The notes under the pieces: model-generated
The model's database searches: none
Told to the model about the DNA's origin: nothing
The model's input: the letters and a program-made list of their open reading frames with translations, nothing else
Translations under genes and position numbers: made by a program
From: Arthrobacter sp. SDTb3-6
GTDB taxonomy: Bacteria; Actinomycetota; Actinomycetes; Actinomycetales; Micrococcaceae
NCBI RefSeq assembly: GCF_013376095.1
Contig: NZ_JAAMFN010000011.1
Location: forward strand, 34,805 to 98,804
Length of the DNA: 64,000 nucleotides
Direction: 5' to 3'
Shown: in pieces, positions 37,578 through 46,606 of the stretch
Layout of the letters: every line of letters begins with the position of its first letter
Numbering within the stretch: position 1 is the first letter of the stretch

Positions 37578-39917
37578 TTATCCCGGTCCTGATTGTCTGA
37601 TGGCGTAGCGGAGGGTGAGGTCGGTGCCGGGGTAGCGGGTTTCGGTGGCGGTGAGGTGGTCGCAGAGCTCTTTGATGGCCGCGGTTTTCGCCTTGGTCGG
37701 TAGTGGATCGAGGGTGATGGTCAGGTAGCCGGTCCGGGTGGTGTCGATGTCGCCGGTTTGGTTGAGGGCCTGGCGTGCGAGGGCGTGGGCTTCCTGGGCG
37801 GCGCGTTTGTAGCCGGTGTTGGTGCGTATCTCCCGTGCGATCGTCATGGCGGTGTTGTAGGCGGCCATGCGGATGCCGTGGTGGATCAGTTTCGTCTCGG
37901 TGTCCAGGACTTGCTGGCCCGGGTTCAGGTCCCCGAGGCGGAGCTTGGCAGGAATGGCTTTGTGGGTCTTCTCAGCGGCGATCAAAGCATTTTCGGCTTC
38001 CCAGAGCGGTGCCATGGCGTGGTTGTGCATGGTGCTGGTCACCGTGACCTCGCCGGCACCTTCTGCCGGGGATTTCAGGGCCAGCAGGTTCACATCCGCC
38101 ACGGCGGCGGCTTCCGCGTGCCGGGCACGGGCTGCGACAACGAGTTGGTAGGCCTGTTTCTTGGCCGGGTTTGTCACTTTCCTGTCTTCATCGTCACCGG
38201 TGCCGGCGTAGCTGTCCAAAGGAATCATGCCCGAGTGCAGGAGGGATTGGCGGAACTGGTTTTCCTGCCGCCACCTGGCTCCCATCCGGTACACCGCCTC
38301 CCCGGCACTCATGGTGCGGTCGGTGGTGAGAATGTGGATTTGCCGTGTGCCGCCACCGGTCGCCGGAACGATGCGGCTGAGCTGTCGGATCGGGAAGACT
38401 TCCCCGGTCGTCTTCGTCGTGGCCAGGGACAGCTCAACGACCGTGTCAGCGACCGACCATTTGCGTTCCTGCCCGTGCTCGTCAGTGTGGGAGACCTTTT
38501 TGAAGAGATCTTGCTGAATGTCTTCGCTGGCGCCCTTGCGCCAGGTCAGCACATCGAACCCGTTTTCCGACATGTGCTGGAACAAATCCGGCGACCAGCC
38601 GCCCCTATCGAAACCAACGAGGACGCGCCTGGAGTCCCCGACGGCTCTCCGGAGTTCGGGCAGGATGCGGCGCAACTCTGAGGCCAGGGACGCGGCGGGT
38701 GCGGCCATGACCACAAGGACCGGGGAACCCTGGGCGTCGGTGACCCAGGTTTCCTCGGTCGCCGGGACGGGGAACTTCAACCGGGTCGAGTAGATCTTCC
38801 CGATCTTCTTTGTTCCCTGGTAAGCGCGCACATGCCCGTCAACGTAAAGAACTGCGGCCAGGTCCGCCCCGCCCGGACCGGTGGATGTGAGGTGGTGTTT
38901 GGCCAGGGCCGCGATCAGGTCTTCGGCCTTGCCGGCCTGCGCGAGCTGACTGATCCGCCGGCGGATCGTTTTTACGTCCGGGGCGCGGTCCAGCCCCAAC
39001 ACCCGGCCAAGCTCCTGGGGGTCGAAGCGGGTGGCTCCCTCGGCACGGGCTTCCCCGGCCAGGGCCCGGAGCACGGCATCGACCAGGACGGTTTCCAGCC
39101 CGTAAAACCCGTCAGGCAAGGAACCGTAGGTGGCTTTCGCGCATGCCAGCAGGCCTGTGGTTTCCAGTGCCGGGACGGCCAGGAACAATCCGGCATGCCG
39201 CACCCGGGCAGCCGGGGCAAACCGTGGTTCCGCCTGCTTCAGGAGCCCGGCCCGTGCCGCGGCCCGCTCCCCGCCACGGGCGAGAGGTACCGGCAGCACC
39301 GGCAGCGGCGGCTGTGGTTCGTCTTCGCCGGCAGCGGTAATTACCGGCGCTGCTGCGGATTCCCGGACTCCCTGTTCATCAACGATTTTCAAGGCACGCC
39401 GGACACTGAATTCCGAGACGCCGACCGCCGCTGCAATGGAACGCAGGGAGCGGTGTTGCCCGCGCAGGGCAACAATCCGTTCGATCGTTGCAGCCACCAG
39501 CACCGAGGGACGCTTGGGCCCCTTCTTCTCCGCCACCAGGGCCGCCACTCCACCAGCATCGGCCAGTTGGCCCCACTTCCACAACGCCACCGTGGAAACC
39601 TTGAAAGCCTTCGCGATTTCAGCGGCCGACGCCGCATGCAGGCGCACCAATTTCACGGCCGCCCAACGACGGGCGGCACCATCCCCGACATCCCAAACAT
39701 CACAGAGCTGACCACGAATATAGACCTCCCCGCCCCGGTCGCCTTCAACCAGGGACACGGCCAAGCCCACCGGCACCGCCGCAGGAACCATTGACAGGGG
39801 AAGAGGCGGCTGGGCAGTCATAACAGCCATCATTCCACCCTCCGCGAAGCATCAAAACAGTAACTCCATTTTATCGCAGACCGGACAAAATTAACAGGCC
39901 CCGACCCACAATAAACC
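37566..39917 (-). mobile_element. Insertion sequence (bounds tentative)
   Basis: The IS contains a single transposase gene. Sequence around 37566-37591 (GATTTAATGTTGTT..CCTG) resembles, in reverse, that at 39895-39917 (CAGGCCCCGACCCACAATAAACC), which could be imperfect terminal inverted repeats; the transposase stop would lie inside the left one. I could not confirm a target-site duplication. Confidence 0.4.
37578..39833 (-). CDS. DDE transposase, 751 residues
   Basis: N-terminal HTH repeats (AASAAEIAKAFKVSTVALWKW, about residues 65-90; HRSLRSIAAAVGVSEFSVRR, about 130-150) precede a large catalytic region with DDE-like spots YVDGHVRAY, VLVGFDRGGWSP and RMGARWRQENQFRQ, the last like the Y/R-x-W-x-E signatures of IS4-superfamily enzymes. 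The C-terminal part has ETKLIHHGIRMAAYNTAMTIAR. The gene is full-length with no frameshift, so the IS may be active. I cannot name the IS family. It separates the defence island from the transfer genes. GC-rich like the backbone. Confidence 0.8.
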   Translation of the reverse strand: MMAVMTAQPPLPLSMVPAAVPVGLAVSLVEGDRGGEVYIRGQLCDVWDVGDGAARRWAAVKLVRLHAASAAEIAKAFKVSTVALWKWGQLADAGGVAALVAEKKGPKRPSVLVAATIERIVALRGQHRSLRSIAAAVGVSEFSVRRALKIVDEQGVRESAAAPVITAAGEDEPQPPLPVLPVPLARGGERAAARAGLLKQAEPRFAPAARVRHAGLFLAVPALETTGLLACAKATYGSLPDGFYGLETVLVDAVLRALAGEARAEGATRFDPQELGRVLGLDRAPDVKTIRRRISQLAQAGKAEDLIAALAKHHLTSTGPGGADLAAVLYVDGHVRAYQGTKKIGKIYSTRLKFPVPATEETWVTDAQGSPVLVVMAAPAASLASELRRILPELRRAVGDSRRVLVGFDRGGWSPDLFQHMSENGFDVLTWRKGASEDIQQDLFKKVSHTDEHGQERKWSVADTVVELSLATTKTTGEVFPIRQLSRIVPATGGGTRQIHILTTDRTMSAGEAVYRMGARWRQENQFRQSLLHSGMIPLDSYAGTGDDEDRKVTNPAKKQAYQLVVAARARHAEAAAVADVNLLALKSPAEGAGEVTVTSTMHNHAMAPLWEAENALIAAEKTHKAIPAKLRLGDLNPGQQVLDTETKLIHHGIRMAAYNTAMTIAREIRTNTGYKRAAQEAHALARQALNQTGDIDTTRTGYLTITLDPLPTKAKTAAIKELCDHLTATETRYPGTDLTLRYAIRQSGPG

Positions 39918-40111
39918 CCGAAAAATCAACGGACACCAAAAGCGACCCCACCACCATGACCGGAGGCCTGGACTCGAAAGCGCGGTCCTCAACGGGGACA
40001 CATCTTCAGCGAATAGCATCGATGGCCCTATTTTCCGTGGCAGGTGGCCAGTCCACATCGGCGGTGGCCACCTGTTGCGAAATATCGGCATTTGCTCCAA
40101 GTCCACTGCAG
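39918..40111. other. Space between IS and ArdC-like gene
   Basis: Nothing coding seen. It lies between the IS and the 3' end of the ArdC-like gene and may include the tail of whatever sequence the IS disrupted. Confidence 0.4.
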
Positions 40112-41290
40112 TCACCCCGCAGCCGACGGACCAAGGACATCGGTATTCGAGCCGTGCAAATTCCATGAATCGTGAACACCTGGCGCGTTCGCCGTTCGGC
40201 CTTGATGGGGAGACGGACCTGCGACTCCCAACCTCCCGCCGAAACCCGACGGATTGGTCGTTTCCATAATGGTCTTCGCCACGGAGGTTACCCGGCCCAG
40301 CGTGGATTTGGCGATGTCGACCCGGGACAATGGTTTCCGTTGCCTTGAGCCGCGCAAGATGGAGTCGGCTTCGGCTTCCAGGATGGCATCCGCCCAACCT
40401 GCCAAATAGGCTGCCGCTTGTGGTCCCCGGTCGATGCCGTGCGCGCGTAGGACCACATACGCCACAGATTCTGCTTCGATTTCGGCGAGGCCTCGGTGCT
40501 CGGCGCTGTTGCCATAGAGCGCACCGATGGCGTCACCCGGGACGTGAAGTGAGGCGTGGGCGAGCTCGTGGGCCAGGGTGGCGACGCGGTCATCCAGGTC
40601 CAGCCACGACCCGACGCTGATCAGCCGGCGCGCGTGGTCGGTGAACCCGTCCGCGAGCCCGGCCTGTGAGTCGGAAACCACGAGTTTGTAGCGTGCCTGT
40701 CTCACCACGGCCGTTAGTGATTCCCAGAGTTGTTCGCGAGCTCGGGGATCCAGTGGCAGCTCGTCAGGTCGGGATGTGGGAACGAGCAATGGCTCGCCTT
40801 CTGTTTGGGAGACATCGAAGACGGCTTGTCCCCGCCAGCCTACGATTCGTGACCTGCTCTTGCCGTCGCCGGGCTCCGTCAGCGGCTGGTCTCCGAAGCC
40901 TGAACTCGGCGGTGCCGGGTCCGCCTCGGTGATCCGGGCCGTGCGTGGTGCGATGACGAACAAGGCGTGTTCGCCCTTGAGGACGTAGCGGCCGTGGCGT
41001 TCCCATTCCTTGTAGCCGGCAACAAGCGTTGGCTGTACTGTGCCTCGCTGGGCCATTTGCATCATCAACAGGGCCACGTTGCCGCCGGAGTAGCGCCACA
41101 AGGTTGCTGAGGCGTCGAGCAGGCGGTGCCACTGCCGCGGATCGTCGACAGCTTCTGCCAGCAAAGCGTAGAGCCCCTCAGTGAGCTCGGCGACGCGTTG
41201 CTCGGGTCCTGGGTGCGAGGCCACCGGAGCTGCCCCGTTGGGGTCAACGACTGTAAGGTGGCGACTTGCCGGTTTTGGGTTGGGATCCAT
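40112..41290 (-). CDS. ArdC-like antirestriction/zincin protein
   Basis: A 392-residue protein. An ArdC-type ssDNA-binding domain (about 30-130: RYSGGNVALLMMQM, GYKEWERHGRYVLKGEHALF) is followed by a zincin domain with LAHELAHASLH (HExxH, about residue 240) and a downstream EIEAESVAYVV. ArdC proteins are carried by conjugative elements to protect incoming single-stranded DNA from host restriction. The last ~50 residues (after SVAKTIMETT) look unlike the family and could be altered by the nearby IS. It is the last gene of the minus-strand transfer operon, 21 bp behind its neighbour. Confidence 0.8.
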   Translation of the reverse strand: MDPNPKPASRHLTVVDPNGAAPVASHPGPEQRVAELTEGLYALLAEAVDDPRQWHRLLDASATLWRYSGGNVALLMMQMAQRGTVQPTLVAGYKEWERHGRYVLKGEHALFVIAPRTARITEADPAPPSSGFGDQPLTEPGDGKSRSRIVGWRGQAVFDVSQTEGEPLLVPTSRPDELPLDPRAREQLWESLTAVVRQARYKLVVSDSQAGLADGFTDHARRLISVGSWLDLDDRVATLAHELAHASLHVPGDAIGALYGNSAEHRGLAEIEAESVAYVVLRAHGIDRGPQAAAYLAGWADAILEAEADSILRGSRQRKPLSRVDIAKSTLGRVTSVAKTIMETTNPSGFGGRLGVAGPSPHQGRTANAPGVHDSWNLHGSNTDVLGPSAAG

Positions 41291-41311
41291 GACTTTGTGC
41301 CTCCGCTGGGG

Positions 41312-41872
41312 TCAGGAATCGGAACGATCCGGTTCCTGGCCGCCTTCCTTTTCCGGTTCGTTCGGGGTCGGCAGTCCGTTCCCGGATCCGCCAAAGAGTG
41401 GCGTTGTTCCTCCGGGTCCGTCGCTGGGCAGCCTGCGCTGTGGCGGTTCCCGGTGGTGTTGCAGGCTGACGCAGCCGGCCGTCCTGGTTTCCTCCCGCAG
41501 CCGGGCGATGCAGTGTTCGAGCCGTTCGTGGAAACCCAAGGGGCCGAAGCCGCCATCGTCCTCGGTGTAGGACGCCTGCTCGGCCCGCTGGAGCGCGTAG
41601 AGCTCGGCAACGATCTCCGAGTGCCGCCACCAGCAGTCCGGGACCACGGAACTTGTCAGGTGGTAAGTTGCCACCAGCCACTGCACCCACTTGCCCAGGT
41701 GGTCCCAGACGTGGCTGGCCGTGCGGGGATCCATGTCCCGCCAACGGTACGTCATGGGCACCCGTTCGGAGCGCAGTCCCTTCGTGGAGCCGAAGAGCAG
41801 CTCCGCGAAGTTGTCTTCAGCGCCGTTTGCGACGTCGTATTCAAAGGATTCGTCCTCGTCGTCCATGGTCAT
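41312..41872 (-). CDS. DUF4913-like transfer-operon protein
   Basis: A 186-residue acidic protein with WDHLGKWVQWLVATY and VPDCWWRHSEIVAELYALQR, a Trp-rich pattern seen in the actinobacterial DUF4913 family of conjugative elements. The C-terminal third is Pro/Gly/Ser-rich and likely disordered. ATG 41872 overlaps the TraG stop (ATGA). No enzymatic motif. The role is unknown, presumably an accessory of the coupling protein. Confidence 0.65.
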   Translation of the reverse strand: MTMDDEDESFEYDVANGAEDNFAELLFGSTKGLRSERVPMTYRWRDMDPRTASHVWDHLGKWVQWLVATYHLTSSVVPDCWWRHSEIVAELYALQRAEQASYTEDDGGFGPLGFHERLEHCIARLREETRTAGCVSLQHHREPPQRRLPSDGPGGTTPLFGGSGNGLPTPNEPEKEGGQEPDRSDS

Positions 41873-43689
41873 GCCTCCTGGTTGTCTGCGGTGATGGCCG
41901 CTTGTTGGTCGTGTTGTCGTTTGAGGTGTCCGGTGAGCAGTTCAAGCTCGGTTTGTTCCTTGGACCGTCCGAGTTGGGCGGCGTCCTTGCGTTTGTGCCA
42001 TTCGCGCAGATCCAGCAGGATGGGCCGGCTGCGGCGTCCGAGCATGATGGCCGTCCCGGCGGGGAGGCGGCGGATCTCGTGAAGCGGAATCACGGGCGAC
42101 TCGCGGATTTGTTCACCGTCCTGCCTGCCTTGGGCGGACCAGGACCGGGTGTTGAACGTCAGGGTCCGTTCCCCGATGAGGCCGGCCAGGGCGCGGAGGT
42201 CGCGTTCGTCGGAGCCGCCGCCGAAGATGACCTTGATGATGGCGGCGTCCCAGATGGTGGCGGCTTCGTCCATGGACCAGCCGGACCGTGCCTGGGAGAG
42301 GGACTGCAGCACCACGATGGTGGAGATGCCGATTCCGCCGCCGTCGGAAAGCACCACGGGCAGCCCAGGCCACGGTGAGAGGTTCGCGATCTCATCGAGG
42401 ATCAGTGAGAGGGGCGGGTCGAGCCGGCCACCGGGAGCGACGAAGGCCATTTCACGGGCGGCGTTGTCGATGTCATCGATCAGCGCCGACAGATAGGGCC
42501 CGGCGGCAGATGCGCCGCTCTTGGTCCCGATCAGGTACAGGGTGCCGCGTTGCTCAATGAAGTCCTTGGGGTCAAACTGCTCGCCGGCCCCCAGGGGGTT
42601 CAGGGCGGCCAGGACCTTGGGCGACGACAGGGGCGCCACGGCGGCGGTCACGCCGATCCAGGAGTTGGAGGTGTTGCGGGGGTCGTCGTGGAGGATCCCC
42701 ATCAGGTCCGCCTGCCAGCCCAAGGCAGCCTCGGGACAGCCCAAGATGTCCAAAGCCTCCCGGGCCAGGACGGGGTTGGAGGCCCAGCGCCGGAACGATG
42801 CCACACCCTCCCCCTCCAAGGCTGCGGCGTGGAGCAGGCATTGCAGGACAATCTGGGAGCGCTTCTGCCAGGCGGCATTCTCCCCCTTGAGTGCCGCGTC
42901 GGCCGAGATGACCAGGGCACGCCGCGTTGCAACGTCGGGGTCCTGGCATCCGCGAACGGGCGACCAGCGCAGTGTGGACGGCAGTCCGGACATGCCTTGC
43001 GGGTCGAACACGGTGACGGGGCGGCCGTTCGTGGCGCGGGCCTTCATGGTGACGACGAGATTGTCGGCGCGGGTGGAGGTGGTGACCACTGCGCCGGGGG
43101 CGTCCAGGATGGCATTGATGATGACATAGAGGCCCTTGCCGGAACGGGGCGCGCCCTGGATGACAAGGGATTCCTCCGTGGAGACGTGGACTGTGACGCC
43201 GCGGGACTTCCCTATCGTCCAGGAGACTTCCTCCACCTTGGGGTCCTTCGCGCCGGGGCGGGTGTAGCGGCCGCGTTTGAGCGCGGCCCGGGCACCGAAC
43301 TCCCGGGCGATCTCCGCGCGCCGGGCCACGCCGTCGCGCTTGAGAATGTCCTGCCGCAGCCAGGCGCCGGATTGGCGCCAGGAGTGCCAGGCGAGGGTGC
43401 CTGCGATCGCTGCCAGGGCCATGAAAAGCAGGGCGGGTGCGATGATGAGCCACACCTGCCCGGCCCCGATGCTGCAGGCTCCCCCGCCTGGTTGGGCCCA
43501 CTGCATCCGCCCCGATAGGAGTAGTAGCGGTGCAGTGGGGTTGAAGTCCCAAGGGGCGTTGGTGCCGCAGTGGGAAGCGTAGGCGAGGTGGGCGGCGGCC
43601 TCCACGAGGAGGTCGAGGACCACATAGCCGGCGGTGGCGGCGAGCCCGATGGAGACCAGCGGGTTGCCGTCGTCGAGGCGGCGCGGCAT
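41869..43689 (-). CDS. TraG/VirD4-type coupling protein
   Basis: A 606-residue type IV coupling protein that brings the relaxase-DNA complex to the channel. There are two N-terminal membrane helices (about 15-35 and 80-105), Walker A IQGAPRSGKGLYVI (about 175-188), Walker B LSLILDEIANL (about 425) followed by WPGLPVVLSDGGGIGISTIV typical of the TraM-recognition/TraG C-domain. Start ATG 43689 overlaps the ATPase stop (TGATG). The element thus has its own recruitment apparatus alongside its MobF relaxase. Confidence 0.9.
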   Translation of the reverse strand: MPRRLDDGNPLVSIGLAATAGYVVLDLLVEAAAHLAYASHCGTNAPWDFNPTAPLLLLSGRMQWAQPGGGACSIGAGQVWLIIAPALLFMALAAIAGTLAWHSWRQSGAWLRQDILKRDGVARRAEIAREFGARAALKRGRYTRPGAKDPKVEEVSWTIGKSRGVTVHVSTEESLVIQGAPRSGKGLYVIINAILDAPGAVVTTSTRADNLVVTMKARATNGRPVTVFDPQGMSGLPSTLRWSPVRGCQDPDVATRRALVISADAALKGENAAWQKRSQIVLQCLLHAAALEGEGVASFRRWASNPVLAREALDILGCPEAALGWQADLMGILHDDPRNTSNSWIGVTAAVAPLSSPKVLAALNPLGAGEQFDPKDFIEQRGTLYLIGTKSGASAAGPYLSALIDDIDNAAREMAFVAPGGRLDPPLSLILDEIANLSPWPGLPVVLSDGGGIGISTIVVLQSLSQARSGWSMDEAATIWDAAIIKVIFGGGSDERDLRALAGLIGERTLTFNTRSWSAQGRQDGEQIRESPVIPLHEIRRLPAGTAIMLGRRSRPILLDLREWHKRKDAAQLGRSKEQTELELLTGHLKRQHDQQAAITADNQEA

Positions 43690-45149
43690 CAGAGCATCCT
43701 TTCATCGGTGCCGAAGACGGCGAGTTCGTCGGTGGTGACCTGGTTGGCGACGATGAAGGAGCGGTTGCCGACCTTCCACAGGCCCACGCCCTTGGGCAGG
43801 TTTTCCACGTGTCCGCATTCGGCTTCGGTGAGGCCGAGGGCTTCCTTGGTCAGGCGCATGGCGTCGTGTTTTTGCCGGTAGATGACCCGGGTGTCGGCCT
43901 CGGTGAGCAGGCCGAGGGCTTTTTGCCGTAGGCCGCTGGTGCTGTCGCCGATCTCGTTGAGGTCGGCGATTTTGTGCATGATGAGCAGGTTCGCGATGCC
44001 GTAGCTGCGGGCCAGGCGCCATTGCTCGCTCATTTTTGCCAGCATGTAGGGGTCCGCGAGCATGCGCCAGCCCTCGTCGTACACCACGAGTCGCTTGGCG
44101 CCGCCGGGGTTGGTCACGGCTGCCTCCAGCCAGGTGGCGCCGCACACCGTGGCCAGGGACAGGGCCTGCTCCGAGGCGCCGATCAGGGCCGAGGTGTCCA
44201 GGACCATGATGGGGGCGTCGGCGTCGAACGCGACCGTGGAGGGTGCGTCAAACATGCCCTCCAAGTCGCCGGAAACTGTGCGCCGCAGTGAATGCCCGAC
44301 GCCGGTCCCACCGTTTGGTCCGACGAGTGCGGCTGTCGCGGGCGTTGGGTTGAGCAGGTACTCGAGGACCATGGGCAGGGTGGGTGTGGTGTTGGCGGCG
44401 ACGGCGTCCGAGAGGGCCATGTCCAGGGCGGTGTGTTCCACCGGGGTCAGCGGGACGCCGGGGCGCATCAGCGACACCAGCGCGACGAGGAGGTGGCGCC
44501 GGCGCTGCCGGACGACGGCCTGCCATTGGGCGTCGGTGAGGGCGCTGGAGCGCGGGCCGGCGTCGAGCGGGTTGACCCTGGCCACACGGCCCGGGCCGAC
44601 GGAGATGACCTTCCCGCCGGGGATGGCGTTGGCGACGGGAACCCACTCCCCCTTCGGGTCGGACGCCACGGCAGCCTTCCGGCCCAGGGTGATGGAGCGG
44701 GTGACGAGGGACTTGCCGCACATGGACTTGCCGGTGCCGACGGTGCCGATGACGACGATGGAGGGGCCGCTGATGAAGCCCTTGTCGTACATGACCCAGG
44801 GGTCGTAGCAGAACGCGCCGGAACCGAACAGATCCGTGCCGATGTAGGTGCCCTCGGGGCCCAGCCCGGATTCGGTCAGGAAAGGATAGGCTGCGGCCAT
44901 GGTCAGGGTCGAGGCCCGGTGCGGTGCCGGCTGGGCCCGGTGCGGGCCCCACATCGTGGCGCCGTCCCGGTCGCCCCAATCACCTGCCGAACCGGCCTCG
45001 CCCTTGTCAGCGGCCCGCTGGGCCCTCAGCTCTCGCAGGGACAACTTGGGTGAGGCGGCCAGGGAACGTTCGCGCCGCCGTCGTGCCTGCCGCTGACCAA
45101 GGGTCTCCCCGGCCGGTGCGAAGCCCACGGTTCCCACGTGCTTGCTCAT
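43689..45149 (-). CDS. VirB4/TraC-like conjugation ATPase
   Basis: About 486 residues with a P-loop VIGTVGTGKSMCGKS (about 133-145), Walker B RLVVYDEGWRMLADP (about 352), and a motif ANLLIMHKIADLNEIGDS after it, matching the C-terminal ATPase half of VirB4/TraC proteins; the N-terminal half is reduced, as usual in actinobacterial SCO6880-linked systems. It powers channel assembly and transfer. Start ATG 45149 (MSKHVGTVGF) is preceded by GGAAGGGG; a longer frame upstream lies inside SCO6880. The start overlaps the SCO6880 stop. Confidence 0.87.
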   Translation of the reverse strand: MSKHVGTVGFAPAGETLGQRQARRRRERSLAASPKLSLRELRAQRAADKGEAGSAGDWGDRDGATMWGPHRAQPAPHRASTLTMAAAYPFLTESGLGPEGTYIGTDLFGSGAFCYDPWVMYDKGFISGPSIVVIGTVGTGKSMCGKSLVTRSITLGRKAAVASDPKGEWVPVANAIPGGKVISVGPGRVARVNPLDAGPRSSALTDAQWQAVVRQRRRHLLVALVSLMRPGVPLTPVEHTALDMALSDAVAANTTPTLPMVLEYLLNPTPATAALVGPNGGTGVGHSLRRTVSGDLEGMFDAPSTVAFDADAPIMVLDTSALIGASEQALSLATVCGATWLEAAVTNPGGAKRLVVYDEGWRMLADPYMLAKMSEQWRLARSYGIANLLIMHKIADLNEIGDSTSGLRQKALGLLTEADTRVIYRQKHDAMRLTKEALGLTEAECGHVENLPKGVGLWKVGNRSFIVANQVTTDELAVFGTDERML

Positions 45150-46606
45150 TTCAATCCCCTTCCCAGCGGCAGCGCCCCGGCGATGAAGGCCGGCCACTGC
45201 TGTCCGGCCATCAGCCGCAGCTCGACGAACGCGCCGGCGGCCGCGGACTCGAGTTCCTGCCGGCACCGGGACAACCCATCCAGGGTGTCCGCGGTGATAG
45301 TTACATAGGCGGCGGGGCGCACATCTCCATGACCGGCGACAATTTCCTCCTCGCGCTGGGCGACTTCCTCCTCCTCGGCGCGCTGTTCACGGGTCAGGGG
45401 CCGGTCCAGGCGGGCATTGATGCGGCGCCGGGTGTCATGGGCCTCCTGTGCGGAGCGGATGTCCCGCAGGGCCTGGTCCGTGGGCACGGCCCGGATGACC
45501 TGGGTGACGGTGTGCCGGAAGTCGCCCACGTAGATCAGCGGATGCAGGAATCCGGGGAAGACCTGCTGGCGCGGCCACTCCGCCACCCAAAACGTTTGGT
45601 GGAAGCCGGAATCCGTGCGCAGGTAGGACCAGTGTTCCTCGGCCGCCATGGGGCCGGCCGACACTTTCGGCAGTTCCCTGCCCGTGGCCGAGGCCCATTT
45701 GGCGACCGCTTCCGGGTCAAAGGAACCCCGCACGACGGCGGTCACGGCCGCGTCGGAAAGCCACTCCGTCACCAGGACGCCGTGCGTCTTCAGCCCTGTG
45801 GTGAAGGATTCCACTTCCGAGCGGAGGACTGACTCCAGTCCCGCCATGCCTCCGCCGGCGTCCTTGATCCGGCGGCGCCCCTTCGCGGTGTCCAGCACGA
45901 TTGCCATGATGATCTCATGGCTCATGGAGGACCCCGCGGCCTCGATCAGGTCCAGATAGGACTGGTCTCCCCACTGCGCGTCTGCAATGCGTTCCGGCGG
46001 GACCGCCCGCTCGTAGTAGGCGCGCAGGGCGCTCGACGGGTACGGCACTGTGTAGTCCTGGATGGCGATCCTGGCAACGGCCGGGCGGCGGGCCATGGCC
46101 GCCTGCACCCGCGACCACGCCTGGACTGCGTAGGCCTTGTCATCACCGTCCATGAGGGCGAACGAGTTGGTGGTGCACCGCAGGGCGACGATGGCCTCGT
46201 GGCCCGTGTGGTCCACCATGAAGGCCTCACCCTTTGATGTGCGGCGGAGTTCCAGGCTGCCCAGGCCGCCGGGAAGTTCCATGGTCCCTGTTTTTCGTGC
46301 CTGCTCAGGCCGTGCGAGGTAGCGGGATTCATTGAGGACGCTGCGGAGGAAGAACAAGGAAGCCGTGTAGGCCCACACGGGGTAGGGAATGCGGGCATAG
46401 TGGAGGATCCCGAACAAGATGATGGCCAGCCAGAATGGCGCTGTCATGAGGAACGCTGGCGGCCCGCCCGTGGCTGAAGCGACGACGGCGACCAGCGTGC
46501 CGGCAGCGATGAGCGTGAGCTGGTACCACTGCAGGCCCATGAACAAGCCGTGGCGCTCATAGCGCGGGAAGCGGACCGCTTGCAGGGTGCGGGTGTCTTC
46601 AGTCAT
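45146..46606 (-). CDS. SCO6880-family type IV secretion protein
   Basis: A 486-residue protein with two membrane helices near the N-terminus (about residues 20-65: QWYQLTLIAAGTLVAVV; FLMTAPFWLAIILFGIL) and a large soluble domain. VRFPRYERHGLFMGLQWYQL is the typical SCO6880/PrgI-like opening. It usually precedes the VirB4-like ATPase and may supply the missing N-terminal half of VirB4. ATG 46606 has GGAG 9 bp upstream; ATG 46615 is the alternative. Overlaps the VirB6-like stop by 8 bp. Confidence 0.85.
   Translation of the reverse strand: MTEDTRTLQAVRFPRYERHGLFMGLQWYQLTLIAAGTLVAVVASATGGPPAFLMTAPFWLAIILFGILHYARIPYPVWAYTASLFFLRSVLNESRYLARPEQARKTGTMELPGGLGSLELRRTSKGEAFMVDHTGHEAIVALRCTTNSFALMDGDDKAYAVQAWSRVQAAMARRPAVARIAIQDYTVPYPSSALRAYYERAVPPERIADAQWGDQSYLDLIEAAGSSMSHEIIMAIVLDTAKGRRRIKDAGGGMAGLESVLRSEVESFTTGLKTHGVLVTEWLSDAAVTAVVRGSFDPEAVAKWASATGRELPKVSAGPMAAEEHWSYLRTDSGFHQTFWVAEWPRQQVFPGFLHPLIYVGDFRHTVTQVIRAVPTDQALRDIRSAQEAHDTRRRINARLDRPLTREQRAEEEEVAQREEEIVAGHGDVRPAAYVTITADTLDGLSRCRQELESAAAGAFVELRLMAGQQWPAFIAGALPLGRGLK

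Noticed and set aside
37758..38681. A 307-codon plus-strand open frame opposite the transposase
   Set aside because: It is an antisense shadow of the high-GC transposase gene, with no start signal of its own.
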